In this document: one piece after another, positions 1 through 6,577 of the stretch | How positions within the stretch are numbered: position 1 is the stretch's first letter | How the letters are laid out: every line of letters begins with the position of its first letter | From: Flavobacteriales bacterium UBA4011 | GTDB lineage: Bacteria; Bacteroidota; Bacteroidia; Flavobacteriales_D; Crocinitomicaceae | Reading direction: 5' to 3' | Length of the DNA: 10,373 bases | Assembly (NCBI GenBank): GCA_002384725.1 | Contig: DGBF01000031.1 | Span: 1 to 10,373 of the forward strand | Program-made: the position numbers and the translations under genes | Notes under the pieces: model-generated | The model's input: the letters and a program-made list of their open reading frames with translations, nothing else | The model's database searches: none | Told to the model about the DNA's origin: nothing

Positions 1-625
1 CATTTTCTATATTGAAAATAGAAACGGCGTTTTCAATCGTTTGCTCTTGTGCAACTCTTTGAATAGTTTGGATTACAATTTTCTTAGCTTCTTTCGTAGC
101 GTTCAAGTTTGCTTCCTCCATGATTTCTTTGATGTGAGACATTGCACCAGTTCGGGCTTCATCTTTCATCGCTTCCATCATCATGGTTTTCGCCTCTTCT
201 TGGCTCATTCCACTCAATTTAGACAATTCCAAGACTCTTTTTTCTTGTGTCTTGTCCAATTCAACTTGTTTCTTTTCAAGGATGTCCAATTTACTGTCGA
301 ACAGCTCTTGTTTTTTTATGAAATCTTTTTCTTTACGAGAAGTTTCTTCGATTTTTTGAGAAAGCGTTTTCTCTTTCTGTTTTGCTCTGTCTTCGATAGA
401 TTGAATTTTTCGTTCTCTATCTTTCGTATTCGATTCGTGTTCTTCTTTTAGTTTCAGAAAACGCTCTTTCGCCTGAAGAATCTTATCTTTTTTCATTGCT
501 TCACCTTCGGCATTAGCGATTTTCAAGATTTGATCCTGTTTCTTTTTAAGAAAGACATTTTGAAGTAAGAAAGCAACAACAGCACCTGCTGCAACTCCGA
601 TAATAATTCCAATAATTAAGTTCAT
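1..625 (-). CDS. rny: Ribonuclease Y, N-terminal part (3' end off window)
   Basis: Endoribonuclease that starts mRNA decay at the inner membrane. The frame is open from ATG 623-625 to the window edge and gives 208 residues. It begins MNLIIGIIIGVAAGAVVAFL, a single membrane anchor at about residues 2-22, followed by basic KKK. Residues about 30-190 form a long charged coiled coil rich in K, E and Q, including the motif LSKLSGMSQEEAK. The last residues (TIQRVAQEQTIENAVSIFNI) match the lead-in to the KH domain of RNase Y. The KH and HD domains would lie beyond base 1. The gene starts 52 bases after the zapA stop with no TAnnTTTG promoter or hairpin in the gap, so it is probably co-transcribed with zapA. 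Recognition rests on the anchor, coiled coil, KH lead-in and zapA neighbour. Partial only because the window ends. Confidence 0.93.
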   Translation of the reverse strand, partial: MNLIIGIIIGVAAGAVVAFLLQNVFLKKKQDQILKIANAEGEAMKKDKILQAKERFLKLKEEHESNTKDRERKIQSIEDRAKQKEKTLSQKIEETSRKEKDFIKKQELFDSKLDILEKKQVELDKTQEKRVLELSKLSGMSQEEAKTMMMEAMKDEARTGAMSHIKEIMEEANLNATKEAKKIVIQTIQRVAQEQTIENAVSIFNIEN

Positions 626-677
626 AAATCCTATATTTTAGCGTTATAGAACTCGACTCAGAAATGAAATGATGCGG

Positions 678-980
678 TTATTTAAGTTCGTCTAACTCAG
701 AATTTAACTTTCCGAGAGACTCTTCAACCTTAGAATAGTCAGCTTTTTCAACAATGGGAGCAGCCGTTTGCGGAGCCCCAGATTTTGATTTAGTCGCCAA
801 TTGCAAAGCTGCCATTGCTAGCAAGTCTTGCATATCTTTAACTGCATAATTGTCTTTAAGAACTTTGATGGCCTTATTGATATCTTCTGCAGCACCTAGA
901 ACCTTTTCTTGTTCTTCAGCTGATACAGTAAGAGGGTATGTTCTACCCGCAACTACCAATGATAAGGATTTCTTCTCCAT
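678..980 (-). CDS. zapA: Cell division protein ZapA
   Basis: ZapA binds FtsZ and promotes bundling of its filaments at mid-cell. The 100-residue protein has the family layout. Residues 1-45 form the small beta/alpha head (MEKKSLSLVVAGRTYPLTVS, then EEQEKVLGAAEDINKAIKVLK). Next comes a helix containing DMQDLLAMAALQLA (about residues 49-62), which is the family signature, and then an A/P-rich linker and a C-terminal helix with coiled-coil character. Length is normal for the family. It begins 3 bases after the stop of the upstream coiled-coil gene and precedes rny, an arrangement I know from Bacteroidota genomes. It is probably translated from the shared transcript that starts near 1309. Confidence 0.92.
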   Translation of the reverse strand: MEKKSLSLVVAGRTYPLTVSAEEQEKVLGAAEDINKAIKVLKDNYAVKDMQDLLAMAALQLATKSKSGAPQTAAPIVEKADYSKVEESLGKLNSELDELK

Positions 981-983
981 TCT

Positions 984-1295
984 TTATTTTCTTAACTGAC
1001 TAATGCAGTAATCTATTTCTTTCACCAATTCATCAATTTCTTGTACATTCCCTCTGGAAGGGTTTGCGTTAGAAACTGAGCTTTGTTCTGTAAGTCCAAC
1101 CATTTGCTCTTCTTGTGCATTCAATTTGGATTCTAAGCGCGAAACTTCGGCTAATTTCCCATCCAAATCAGATTGCAGTTGTTCGTTTTTAGAAAGTAGA
1201 TTTGCATTATTCTCTCTTTCCGCAACCAAAAGACCATGCAGGGCTCTAGATTTCTCTGAAATTTGATTAATAATGCTCTGAATACTTTCGGTCAT
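984..1295 (-). CDS. Small coiled-coil protein encoded directly upstream of zapA
   Basis: A 103-residue soluble protein with no signal peptide. Residues about 5-70 are predicted by eye to be a continuous coiled coil: long helical stretches of K, E, Q and L with leucine spacing, such as LLSKNEQLQSDLDGKLAEVS. A short polar linker (SSVSNANPSRGN) follows, then a conserved-looking C-terminal helix IDELVKEIDYCISQLRK. I know proteins of this shape in front of zapA in Bacteroidota, but I do not know a proven function. Its size and coiled coil recall ZapB, the partner of ZapA in enterobacteria, but this is an analogy of shape and position and not homology that I can see. First gene of the block with zapA and rny; spacing to zapA is 3 bases. 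The ATG at 1293-1295 lies about 14 bases from the expected transcription start. Confidence 0.85.
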   Translation of the reverse strand: MTESIQSIINQISEKSRALHGLLVAERENNANLLSKNEQLQSDLDGKLAEVSRLESKLNAQEEQMVGLTEQSSVSNANPSRGNVQEIDELVKEIDYCISQLRK

Positions 1296-1313
1296 TTGGT
1301 TTTAGACTTTGTA

Positions 1314-1344
1314 CAAAATTAGCATTGTCAACGAATAAAGTCAA
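1314..1344 (-). promoter_or_regulatory. Bacteroidota-type promoter for coiled-coil gene/zapA/rny
   Basis: Read on the minus strand, TAATTTTG (1321-1314) is a full match to the Bacteroidota -7 box TAnnTTTG. TTG (1344-1342, in the context TTGAC) lies 20 bases upstream. The expected transcription start is near 1309, leaving a leader of about 14 bases. It is the only good promoter upstream of the three-gene block. Confidence 0.6.
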
Positions 1345-1384
1345 GATTTATTTCTGATTTTGCATTACTTTTTTATCAAAAGGC

Positions 1385-1392
1385 TATTTTTG
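1385..1392 (+). promoter_or_regulatory. -7 box TATTTTTG touching the M23 start codon
   Basis: TATTTTTG matches TAnnTTTG. A possible -33 element TTTG lies at 1359-1362, 22 bases upstream. The box ends 4 bases before the ATG at 1397, so transcription would start at about 1396-1399. That implies a leaderless message or initiation at the in-frame ATG at 1406. In an AT-rich gap this could also be a chance match. Confidence 0.4.
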
Positions 1393-1396
1393 AAAA

Positions 1397-3109
1397 ATGA
1401 TGACAATGATTAACTCACTACTTATATTCGTTTTAAACTGGCAACCTTTCTTTTTTGAAGATCAAAAGCTAAAGCAAGATTATCACCCACCTCTCAACAT
1501 ACCTTTGATTTTAGCAGCCAATTTCGGTGAATTGCGTTCCAATCATTTTCACATGGGTTTGGATTTTAAGACCAACGCAAAAGAAGGATATTCACTTCAC
1601 TCCATCGACGAAGGGTACATCGCACGCGTTACTGTTTCGCCTTATGGTTATGGTCGTGTCGTTTATATTAATCATCCGGGTGGAATAACAAGTGTTTACG
1701 GACATTGTCAAAGATTGACGGGTAAACTGGAAGAAAAAGTAAAAGAATTTCAAATACGAACGAAAAGTTCGGAAGCAGATTTGTATTTCCAACCCAATGA
1801 ATTGCCCATGAAACGAGGTGAAGTTTTTGCCTTATCGGGAAACACAGGAGCTTCAAGCGGTCCACATTTGCATTTCGAAGTGCGCGATACATATACGGAA
1901 GAAGCCATCAATCCTTTGAAATTTGGTTTTAAGATAGAGGACAATCGTTCGCCCAATTTGTACAATGTAAAAATTTACGGACTAGATGAATATGGTTATT
2001 TGTGTCCAAAAAAAGAAAAAGAATACAGTTTGAAAGGCAAAGGCGGTGGTTATACGATTGGAAATGGAACAGTTTTAATTCCAGCCAATTATGCTAAAAA
2101 ACGAACGGGCGATATTATGGGTGGAATTGGATTTGCCCTTAACGGAGTAGATAAATTTGATGCAGCAAGCAACAATTGTGGTTTGTATGGAACCACATTA
2201 ATTGTTGATGGAGATACTATCATGCATCAAGAAATAGATCGTGTTTCGTTTTCCCAAACTCGCTTTTTGAATACGTATACCGATTATTCTGCCTTTCATG
2301 CAGGACGAAAATATCACAAAGCCTTTCATTCTGAAACGAATCCCTTAACGGTTTATAAGACCAAAACCAAAGGGATTTTAAAGATCGAACCAGGAAAATC
2401 ATATGAAGTAAAATATGTCGCTTTTGACTTCAAGGGAAATAAATCGGTTGTTGAGTTTACACTAAAAGTAGATGAAGGAGAAGCGAATTCAGACGCAAGT
2501 GTCATCAATAATCCAGATTATGTGAACCCGAAAAAAGGTTGGGAACAAAATTGGGACAATGCATCTGTGATTTTACCCGAAAACTGTGCTTTTGAACCTT
2601 TTCCAAAGAAGGTTAGTTTTAATGGGGCGTCAGTTTATGTATCTGCCAGTTCCTTGCCTGTTCAAGCTGCTTTTACTGTGCGAATGAAAGCATTGAGTGA
2701 TGTGCCGAAGCACCAACAATATTTGGCTGTGAAACGAAGTCATGGTTATTCGGCTTTAAAAACATCTGTTGTTGGCGACTATCTGGAGGCTGAATCAAAG
2801 TATTTTGGAGAAATAAATGTTCAGGTTGATGATGCTGGACCGTATATTAAATCGGTCAATGTTTCGGGCACAGTGGATTCGAGAAAGTCATCTCAATTAG
2901 TATGGAAAATGGGCGATTATCGTTCTGGGTTGATGAATTACGGCTTATGGATAGACGGAGAATGGCGCGTTTTGGATTACGAATCGAAAGGTGATTACGC
3001 ATTTTTTGAATTGAAAGATACTACTCCAGGACGACATGAAATGAAAATTGTAGCGAAGGATTATTGCGGGAATGAGACGACGGAAGTTTTTGTGGTGGTT
3101 ATTTTGTAG
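1397..3109 (+). CDS. M23 family zinc metallopeptidase (LytM-like)
   Basis: Predicted peptidoglycan endopeptidase acting in the cell envelope. The catalytic domain occupies about residues 35-175. All expected active-site residues of the LytM type are visible. The zinc ligands are H52 and D56 in HFHMGLDFK and H159 in HLHFE; the catalytic histidines are H103 in SVYGH and H157 in HLH. The NFGELRSNHFH approach is typical of the Bacteroidota form. The remaining roughly 390 residues are beta-rich and unassigned; the end (GRHEMKIVAKDYCGNETTE) resembles an Ig-like repeat. Length is as expected for this subfamily. An in-frame TGA at 1391-1393 rules out any earlier start; ATGs at 1397, 1400 and 1406 are possible. 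The N-terminus MINSLLIFVLNW is hydrophobic but has no Lys or Arg before it, so the export signal is weak. It stands alone, divergent from the zapA block. Confidence 0.92.
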   Translation: MMTMINSLLIFVLNWQPFFFEDQKLKQDYHPPLNIPLILAANFGELRSNHFHMGLDFKTNAKEGYSLHSIDEGYIARVTVSPYGYGRVVYINHPGGITSVYGHCQRLTGKLEEKVKEFQIRTKSSEADLYFQPNELPMKRGEVFALSGNTGASSGPHLHFEVRDTYTEEAINPLKFGFKIEDNRSPNLYNVKIYGLDEYGYLCPKKEKEYSLKGKGGGYTIGNGTVLIPANYAKKRTGDIMGGIGFALNGVDKFDAASNNCGLYGTTLIVDGDTIMHQEIDRVSFSQTRFLNTYTDYSAFHAGRKYHKAFHSETNPLTVYKTKTKGILKIEPGKSYEVKYVAFDFKGNKSVVEFTLKVDEGEANSDASVINNPDYVNPKKGWEQNWDNASVILPENCAFEPFPKKVSFNGASVYVSASSLPVQAAFTVRMKALSDVPKHQQYLAVKRSHGYSALKTSVVGDYLEAESKYFGEINVQVDDAGPYIKSVNVSGTVDSRKSSQLVWKMGDYRSGLMNYGLWIDGEWRVLDYESKGDYAFFELKDTTPGRHEMKIVAKDYCGNETTEVFVVVIL

Positions 3110-3221
3110 ACGTTGACTATTGACCATTGAAGTTGATGTTGGCTAAATGTTAAAGATCAATTTGTTTTACAATATTAAAAATGGCTCGACGTTCTTTTTG
3201 GGAAATTCAAAAACCACTGAT

Positions 3222-3897
3222 ATGAAAGCCACTATTTTCACATTTCTCTTTATTTCTATTGGACTATTGTCTTGTAAAAAGAAGAATGTAGATCCATTCA
3301 ATGGTTGTGTTACACCTCCGAATCCGATGGTTGAACCAACTACCACGGCTTTTTTTTCCATTAAAGGTTGGTGCTTTTTGGGTATACTAAGTTTTTAAAA
3401 TTGACGAGAATCGGATTGAAACAAACACAGGAGTTTCTGATACAATTCAAGTAACCGGCGACACTTCTATTAACGGTAAAATATTTTTCAAATACACAGT
3501 CAAACATCAAGGCACAGCGCCGAACACATGGTTATATAGAGATTCGTCAGGTTACATTATTGATCAATACGGGCTAATTCACATCAATTTCCAGGATTTT
3601 ACGGTCACAATGCAACCGGACCAATTTATTCCGACATGGCAAAGAACAAAACAATTGATTAACTTAACAAACTCACCAATAACAGTTCCTGCAGGTACGT
3701 TCCAAACGATGGATTTTCAAAATATATTTTCGAATATCGACGGAACACCAATTGATTCGTGCGGAAATTGGAGTTACATTCAGTACAATCACTATGGATT
3801 GAATGTAGGAAGTGTAAAATGGAATTCACTTTATTATAATGAGATTCCGCTATGCAAAAACAGAGAAAGCAGATTGATCAACTATTATATTCCATAA
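3222..3897 (+). pseudogene. Broken lipoprotein gene (frameshift plus stop)
   Basis: The start MKATIFTFLFISIGLLSCKK is a lipoprotein signal with lipobox LLSC (C18). The frame from 3222 reads on to residue 58 and stops at 3396-3398. From about 3358 the next frame (+1) carries what looks like the true continuation: PLKVGAFWVY, then TAA at 3388-3390, then VFKIDENRIE and an uninterrupted 160-odd residues to 3897. Removing one T from the T8 run at 3350-3357 and reading the TAA as a sense codon (CAA or AAA) gives a smooth protein of about 224 residues. Its FFPLKVG-FWVY phrase is one I know from secreted Bacteroidota lipoproteins of unknown function. A weak promoter (TTG 3133-3135, 21 bases, TCAATTTG 3157-3164, one mismatch) lies upstream. 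An extra T in a T8 run could be a sequencing error, but the TAA is a second, separate lesion. Confidence 0.75.
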
Positions 3898-3938
3898 AAA
3901 AAGCCCTTCTCCAGAATAAATCAGGTAGAAAGGCTTTC
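3896..3938. terminator. Bidirectional intrinsic terminator
   Basis: Arms AAGCCCTTCT (3901-3910) and AGAAAGGCTT (3927-3936) form a 10-bp stem. Read on the minus strand the single mismatch becomes a G-T wobble and the stem is followed by seven T (complement of 3896-3902), so it should stop transcription of the lipoprotein gene ending at 3958 well. On the plus strand it has one C-A mismatch and a weaker T tract, but it sits directly after the stop at 3895-3897 of the broken lipoprotein gene. Confidence 0.75.
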
Positions 3939-3957
3939 TTAAAATTCGTAATTTTTT

Positions 3958-4365
3958 TTACAATTTCTTAAAGATACATTCGTCACCAGGTTCATAATTC
4001 TGGTTCAATCTTTCAAGTCGCATTTCATCTTTTGATAAGAAAACGATTTTCCAATCATCGGCAATAGAAGCTTCTGGGGTTGTTTCTCCGATATTCAATA
4101 TTAGGATTGCCGGATTTTTGGCATCTTGTGTATCCCAAGAACCGATATTTTTTGTTCCACTATTTACTGAAATAAACTCTTTGTGATCGGTAAATTCATA
4201 GATGTAATCTTCGAAAGTTTCCGATTTATTAACTCCTTGATCAATCCATTTGGCCAATTTCCAGTTATTATTTACTACCAAACGGTCGAATTTCTTTGTT
4301 GATGAATTCTTTTTACACGCTCCTAAAGCTGCAAAAATGAATAATAAGAAAACTAATTTTTTCAT
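3958..4365 (-). CDS. Small lipoprotein of unknown function
   Basis: A 135-residue protein beginning MKKLVFLLFIFAALGACKK, a signal peptide with lipobox LGAC and lipidated C17. The mature part is about 118 residues with alternating polar and hydrophobic segments, such as NWKLAKWIDQGVNKSE, YIYEFTDHKEFISV, AILILNIGE and DWKIVFLSKDEMRLERL. This pattern suggests a compact beta-barrel like the lipocalin-type lipoproteins common in Bacteroidota, but I see no decisive motif. The start lies 27 bases downstream of the DUF3467 gene's stop with no TAnnTTTG box between, so the two are probably transcribed together. A strong terminator follows its stop. Unlike the plus-strand lipoprotein gene it faces, it is intact. 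Confidence 0.85.
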   Translation of the reverse strand: MKKLVFLLFIFAALGACKKNSSTKKFDRLVVNNNWKLAKWIDQGVNKSETFEDYIYEFTDHKEFISVNSGTKNIGSWDTQDAKNPAILILNIGETTPEASIADDWKIVFLSKDEMRLERLNQNYEPGDECIFKKL

Positions 4366-4392
4366 GTTCTTTTTTTTTAATCTGTATACTTT

Positions 4393-4704
4393 TTATGCTT
4401 GTGTAGTTGGAGGTCCAAAATTCATTGGCGGCATATTATGTCCGTCATTCTCCTCAATTGCTCCAAAAGCTTGTTCGAATTTCGAAATATTCTCTTGAAG
4501 CGCACGCATGTATCGTTTAGCATTTTGAGGCGTCATAATTACTCTTGAACGAACTTTCCCTTTTGGCATTCCCGGCATCAACTGTACAAAATCGCTAATG
4601 ATTTCTGCTGGAGAATGGGTGATAATAGCCAAATTCGAGTATACACCCAAAGCTACGTCTTCAGACAATTCTATATTTACTTGATTCTCGTTATTGTTTT
4701 CCAT
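4393..4704 (-). CDS. DUF3467 domain protein
   Basis: A 103-residue cytoplasmic protein. The body (residues about 9-85) shows the DUF3467 pattern: NIELSEDVALGVYSNLAIITHSPAEIISDF, then VQLMPGMPKGKVRSRVIMTP and AKRYMRALQENISKFEQAFG. The tail is Pro/Asn-rich. The molecular function of the family is not established to my knowledge; in Bacteroidota it is often found near rpoC, which is not the case here. I chose ATG 4702-4704. A GTG seven codons earlier (4723-4725) keeps the frame but overlaps the last base of a perfect TACATTTG promoter box, so it should not be in the mRNA. First gene of a two-gene unit with the lipoprotein gene downstream. Confidence 0.88.
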   Translation of the reverse strand: MENNNENQVNIELSEDVALGVYSNLAIITHSPAEIISDFVQLMPGMPKGKVRSRVIMTPQNAKRYMRALQENISKFEQAFGAIEENDGHNMPPMNFGPPTTQA

Positions 4705-4724
4705 TTTATTTTTTTGTTGGGACA

Positions 4725-4732
4725 CAAATGTA
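4725..4732 (-). promoter_or_regulatory. -7 box TACATTTG for the DUF3467 gene
   Basis: On the minus strand TACATTTG (4732-4725) fits TAnnTTTG exactly. No TTG is found 19-22 bases upstream; the region is AT-only (TTAAAATAATAAATAG). The transcription start would be near 4720, giving a leader of about 16 bases to ATG 4704, in line with the other leaders in this window. Confidence 0.5.
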
Positions 4733-4915
4733 TCGCTTTTCTATTTATTATTTTAAGAAAAGGATAATCTGTTCTTAGTAGTTAAATAAAGAAGTAGGGT
4801 GAAAAGTTACAGTTGAGGTTATAAATCTTTGAAAAAAGTTGGCTGTTGGCAACATATTAAAAATTAACGAGTACCGAATTAATCGACGAATTAAATGCCA
4901 TTCAAATAAAAGTCG

Positions 4916-5020
4916 CAGTCTTCGACAGATTCAGACCGTTTAGCTATTATTCAGAATGGAGGTTTCTACAAAAAATTAAAGGGCAAAAATAATCAAAGAG
5001 GTCTTGGCTCGTCGAAGACC
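4916..5020. repeat. Inverted pair of short GTCTTCGAC elements
   Basis: The plus-strand element at 4916-4937 and the minus-strand element at 5020-5000 share GTCTTCGAC, then 6-7 variable bases, then AGACC. Each can itself fold as a small hairpin (GTCT/AGAC or GGTCTT/AAGACC). The form resembles short palindromic elements scattered between genes in Bacteroidota, but I cannot count other copies from this window. Confidence 0.5.
5000..5020 (-). terminator. Possible weak terminator after paaD
   Basis: On the minus strand GGTCTT and AAGACC form a 6-bp stem with a 9-base loop, 8 bases after the paaD stop. The following bases (TCTTTGATTATTTTT) are T-rich but interrupted. The same bases are one copy of the inverted repeat, so a terminating role is uncertain. 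Confidence 0.35.
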
Positions 5021-5028
5021 GTCCAAAA

Positions 5029-5514
5029 TTACCTCAAACACTTAAAATAATCGAACGGCTCTTTGCAACTTAAGCAATTATAATGTGCTTTGCAGGAAGT
5101 GGAACCAAACTCAGATATCATTTTAGTTTCTCTCGAATTGCAATTGGGACAAGGAACTACCAACGGAGCGGAAAACAAGACGCTTTTGTCTACCTCATCT
5201 TCTGGTGGTGCGATGCCGTATTCCTTTAATTTCTGACGACCATTTTTTGATAACCAATCTGTCGTCCAGGCCGGACTTAGCTTCGTTTCAATTTTTAAAT
5301 TGGTAAGTCCTTCACTCAATAGTTTTCGGCGTATATCTTCTTCAATAACACCCATGGCAGGGCATCCGCTATAAGTTGGTGTGACGGTTATTTTGATTTC
5401 ATTTTCAGCAATGTTTACATCTCGTACCACTCCTAAATCGACAACCGTAAGTACAGGAACTTCAGGATCAAAAACATCCTCTAACCATTCCCAAATTTGT
5501 TGTTCACTTACCAT
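5029..5514 (-). CDS. paaD: PaaD, phenylacetyl-CoA epoxidase assembly protein
   Basis: PaaD is needed for active phenylacetyl-CoA epoxidase and is thought to help with metal or iron-sulfur assembly; it is not a subunit of the enzyme core. Residues about 4-85 are a DUF59/MIP18-type domain with DPEVPVLTVVDLGVV and TPTYSGCPAMGVIEED (C51). A linker follows, then a zinc-ribbon-like C-terminus with CPNC (C122, C125) and C147-x2-C150, plus C141 and C159. Length is normal (161 residues). The start ATG overlaps the end of paaC by 7 bases (GAATGGTAA), which points to translational coupling. Last gene of the paaABCD operon. The name is well supported by the DUF59 plus Cys-rich tail layout and by the neighbours. 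Confidence 0.95.
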   Translation of the reverse strand: MVSEQQIWEWLEDVFDPEVPVLTVVDLGVVRDVNIAENEIKITVTPTYSGCPAMGVIEEDIRRKLLSEGLTNLKIETKLSPAWTTDWLSKNGRQKLKEYGIAPPEDEVDKSVLFSAPLVVPCPNCNSRETKMISEFGSTSCKAHYNCLSCKEPFDYFKCLR

Positions 5515-6260
5515 TCCATGTTTGGATAGGTGCGCTGCATGTATTGCATTTCTGCGAGCAAAAATCCTAAATGTTCAGAATGATTTCCTAGTCTTCCACC
5601 GCGTTGTTCCCAATCGTTGTCTGGAAATTGAATAGTCGCTTCCGACAAAACGAATTTGATATTTTTCATCCATTCTTCTTTGACTTTAGACATATTTGGA
5701 AGAACTCCAGCCACTTCTAAACCTTTTTCTACCTCATCCGCCATGAAAATATCAGCTGCAAAACGATAAATAGAATTCATAGCAGTTTGCACTCGCCGGT
5801 GTGACTCGTCGGTTCCATCACCTAAACGGATAATCCATTCAGCTGAATGTCGGTAATGATATTTCGTTTCTTTTAAAGACTTTTCCGCAATTCCTGCAAG
5901 CTGCTCATCCTTCGAATGCTGTAAAGCTTCAAAAAGTGGAAATCGATATGCATCAAATAAAAACTGTCGCATCATCGTCACTCCAAAATCTCCGTTCGGT
6001 TGTTCGACTAAAAGGTTATTTCTATATTCTTTTTCAATCCGAAGAAAAGCTAATTTGTCTTCATCGCGACCTTTACCTTCTACTTCTCCAGCATATTTTA
6101 ACAATGAAGTTGCTTGACCGATTAAGTCCAAAGAAATGTTCGTCATGGCGATATCTTCTTCCAAGATGGGTCCATGTCCGCACCATTCAGACAAACGATG
6201 TCCAAGAATCAAACTATCATCACCGAGACGCAGTAAATATTCAAATAAATGTTCTTTCAT
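5508..6260 (-). CDS. paaC: PaaC, structural subunit of phenylacetyl-CoA epoxidase
   Basis: PaaC is a ferritin-like helical protein that pairs with PaaA in the oxygenase core and stabilises it; in the known enzyme it lacks the catalytic di-iron centre. The 250-residue protein starts MKEHLFEYLLRLGDDSLILG and contains HRLSEWCGHGPILEEDIAMT, NISLDLIGQA and the strongly conserved end GGRLGNHSEHLGFLLAEMQY followed by MQRTYPNMEW. Length is typical. It begins 9 bases after the paaB stop and overlaps paaD by 7 bases. Motif matches and gene order leave little doubt. Confidence 0.96.
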   Translation of the reverse strand: MKEHLFEYLLRLGDDSLILGHRLSEWCGHGPILEEDIAMTNISLDLIGQATSLLKYAGEVEGKGRDEDKLAFLRIEKEYRNNLLVEQPNGDFGVTMMRQFLFDAYRFPLFEALQHSKDEQLAGIAEKSLKETKYHYRHSAEWIIRLGDGTDESHRRVQTAMNSIYRFAADIFMADEVEKGLEVAGVLPNMSKVKEEWMKNIKFVLSEATIQFPDNDWEQRGGRLGNHSEHLGFLLAEMQYMQRTYPNMEW

Positions 6261-6269
6261 TTTCTCTGA

Positions 6270-6557
6270 TTACATGTGCGTGATTCCGTCTGGCACATCA
6301 TAAAATGTAGGGTGACGATAAACTTTTGTGTTCGACGGTTCGAATAAAGAGTCCATATCCGAAGGGTCAGAAGCATGCACTTGATTGGATTCCACCACCC
6401 AAATACTTATTCCTTCTGAACGACGCGTGTAAACATCACGCGCATTTTCAATCGCCATTTCGGCATCTGCGGCACGCAAACTACCTGCGTGTTTGTGATT
6501 TAATCCTTGTTTGCTTCGAATGAAAACCTCCCAAAGAGGCCAATCTGAATTTTTCAT
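6270..6557 (-). CDS. paaB: PaaB, small subunit of phenylacetyl-CoA epoxidase
   Basis: PaaB is the small subunit that bridges PaaA-PaaC units in the epoxidase. The 95 residues follow the family closely: DWPLWEVFIRSKQGLNHKHA, GSLRAADAEMAIENARDVYT, RRSEGISIWVV and the ending KVYRHPTFYDVPDGITHM. These phrases agree with what I remember of the E. coli protein. It starts 20 bases after the paaA stop and ends 9 bases before paaC. It is full length with no missing segment. Confidence 0.96.
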   Translation of the reverse strand: MKNSDWPLWEVFIRSKQGLNHKHAGSLRAADAEMAIENARDVYTRRSEGISIWVVESNQVHASDPSDMDSLFEPSNTKVYRHPTFYDVPDGITHM

Positions 6558-6577
6558 TGTCTTTTTTTATGCACGAA

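Larger units (their letters stand above)
4733..5028. other. Non-coding gap between paaD and the DUF3467 gene
   Basis: AT-rich, without a supportable gene. It contains two inverted copies of the 9-mer GTCTTCGAC (4918-4926 on plus, 5011-5019 on minus), each followed by a GACC after a short variable spacer. It also holds a short open stretch on plus (4861-4992, 43 codons then TAA) without any start codon. I see no tRNA, no riboswitch-like fold and no convincing promoter for paaE or another gene. Confidence 0.6.

Noticed and set aside
41..451. 136-residue plus-strand ORF rich in Phe
   Set aside because: It is the antisense of the RNase Y coiled coil; the Phe excess mirrors Lys/Glu codons of the real gene.
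626..677. Possible 6S RNA next to zapA, as found beside zapA in gammaproteobacteria
   Set aside because: The gap is only 52 bases and shows no long hairpin.
3147..3221. Upstream ATG at 3147 as start of the lipoprotein gene
   Set aside because: It would bury the signal peptide 25 residues inside. ATG at 3222 gives a proper lipoprotein signal.
4861..4992. Open stretch on plus, reading ...ELIDELNAIQIKVAVFDRFR...
   Set aside because: No ATG, GTG or TTG start, only 43 codons, and it includes one copy of the intergenic repeat. It could be a gene remnant but I cannot support it.
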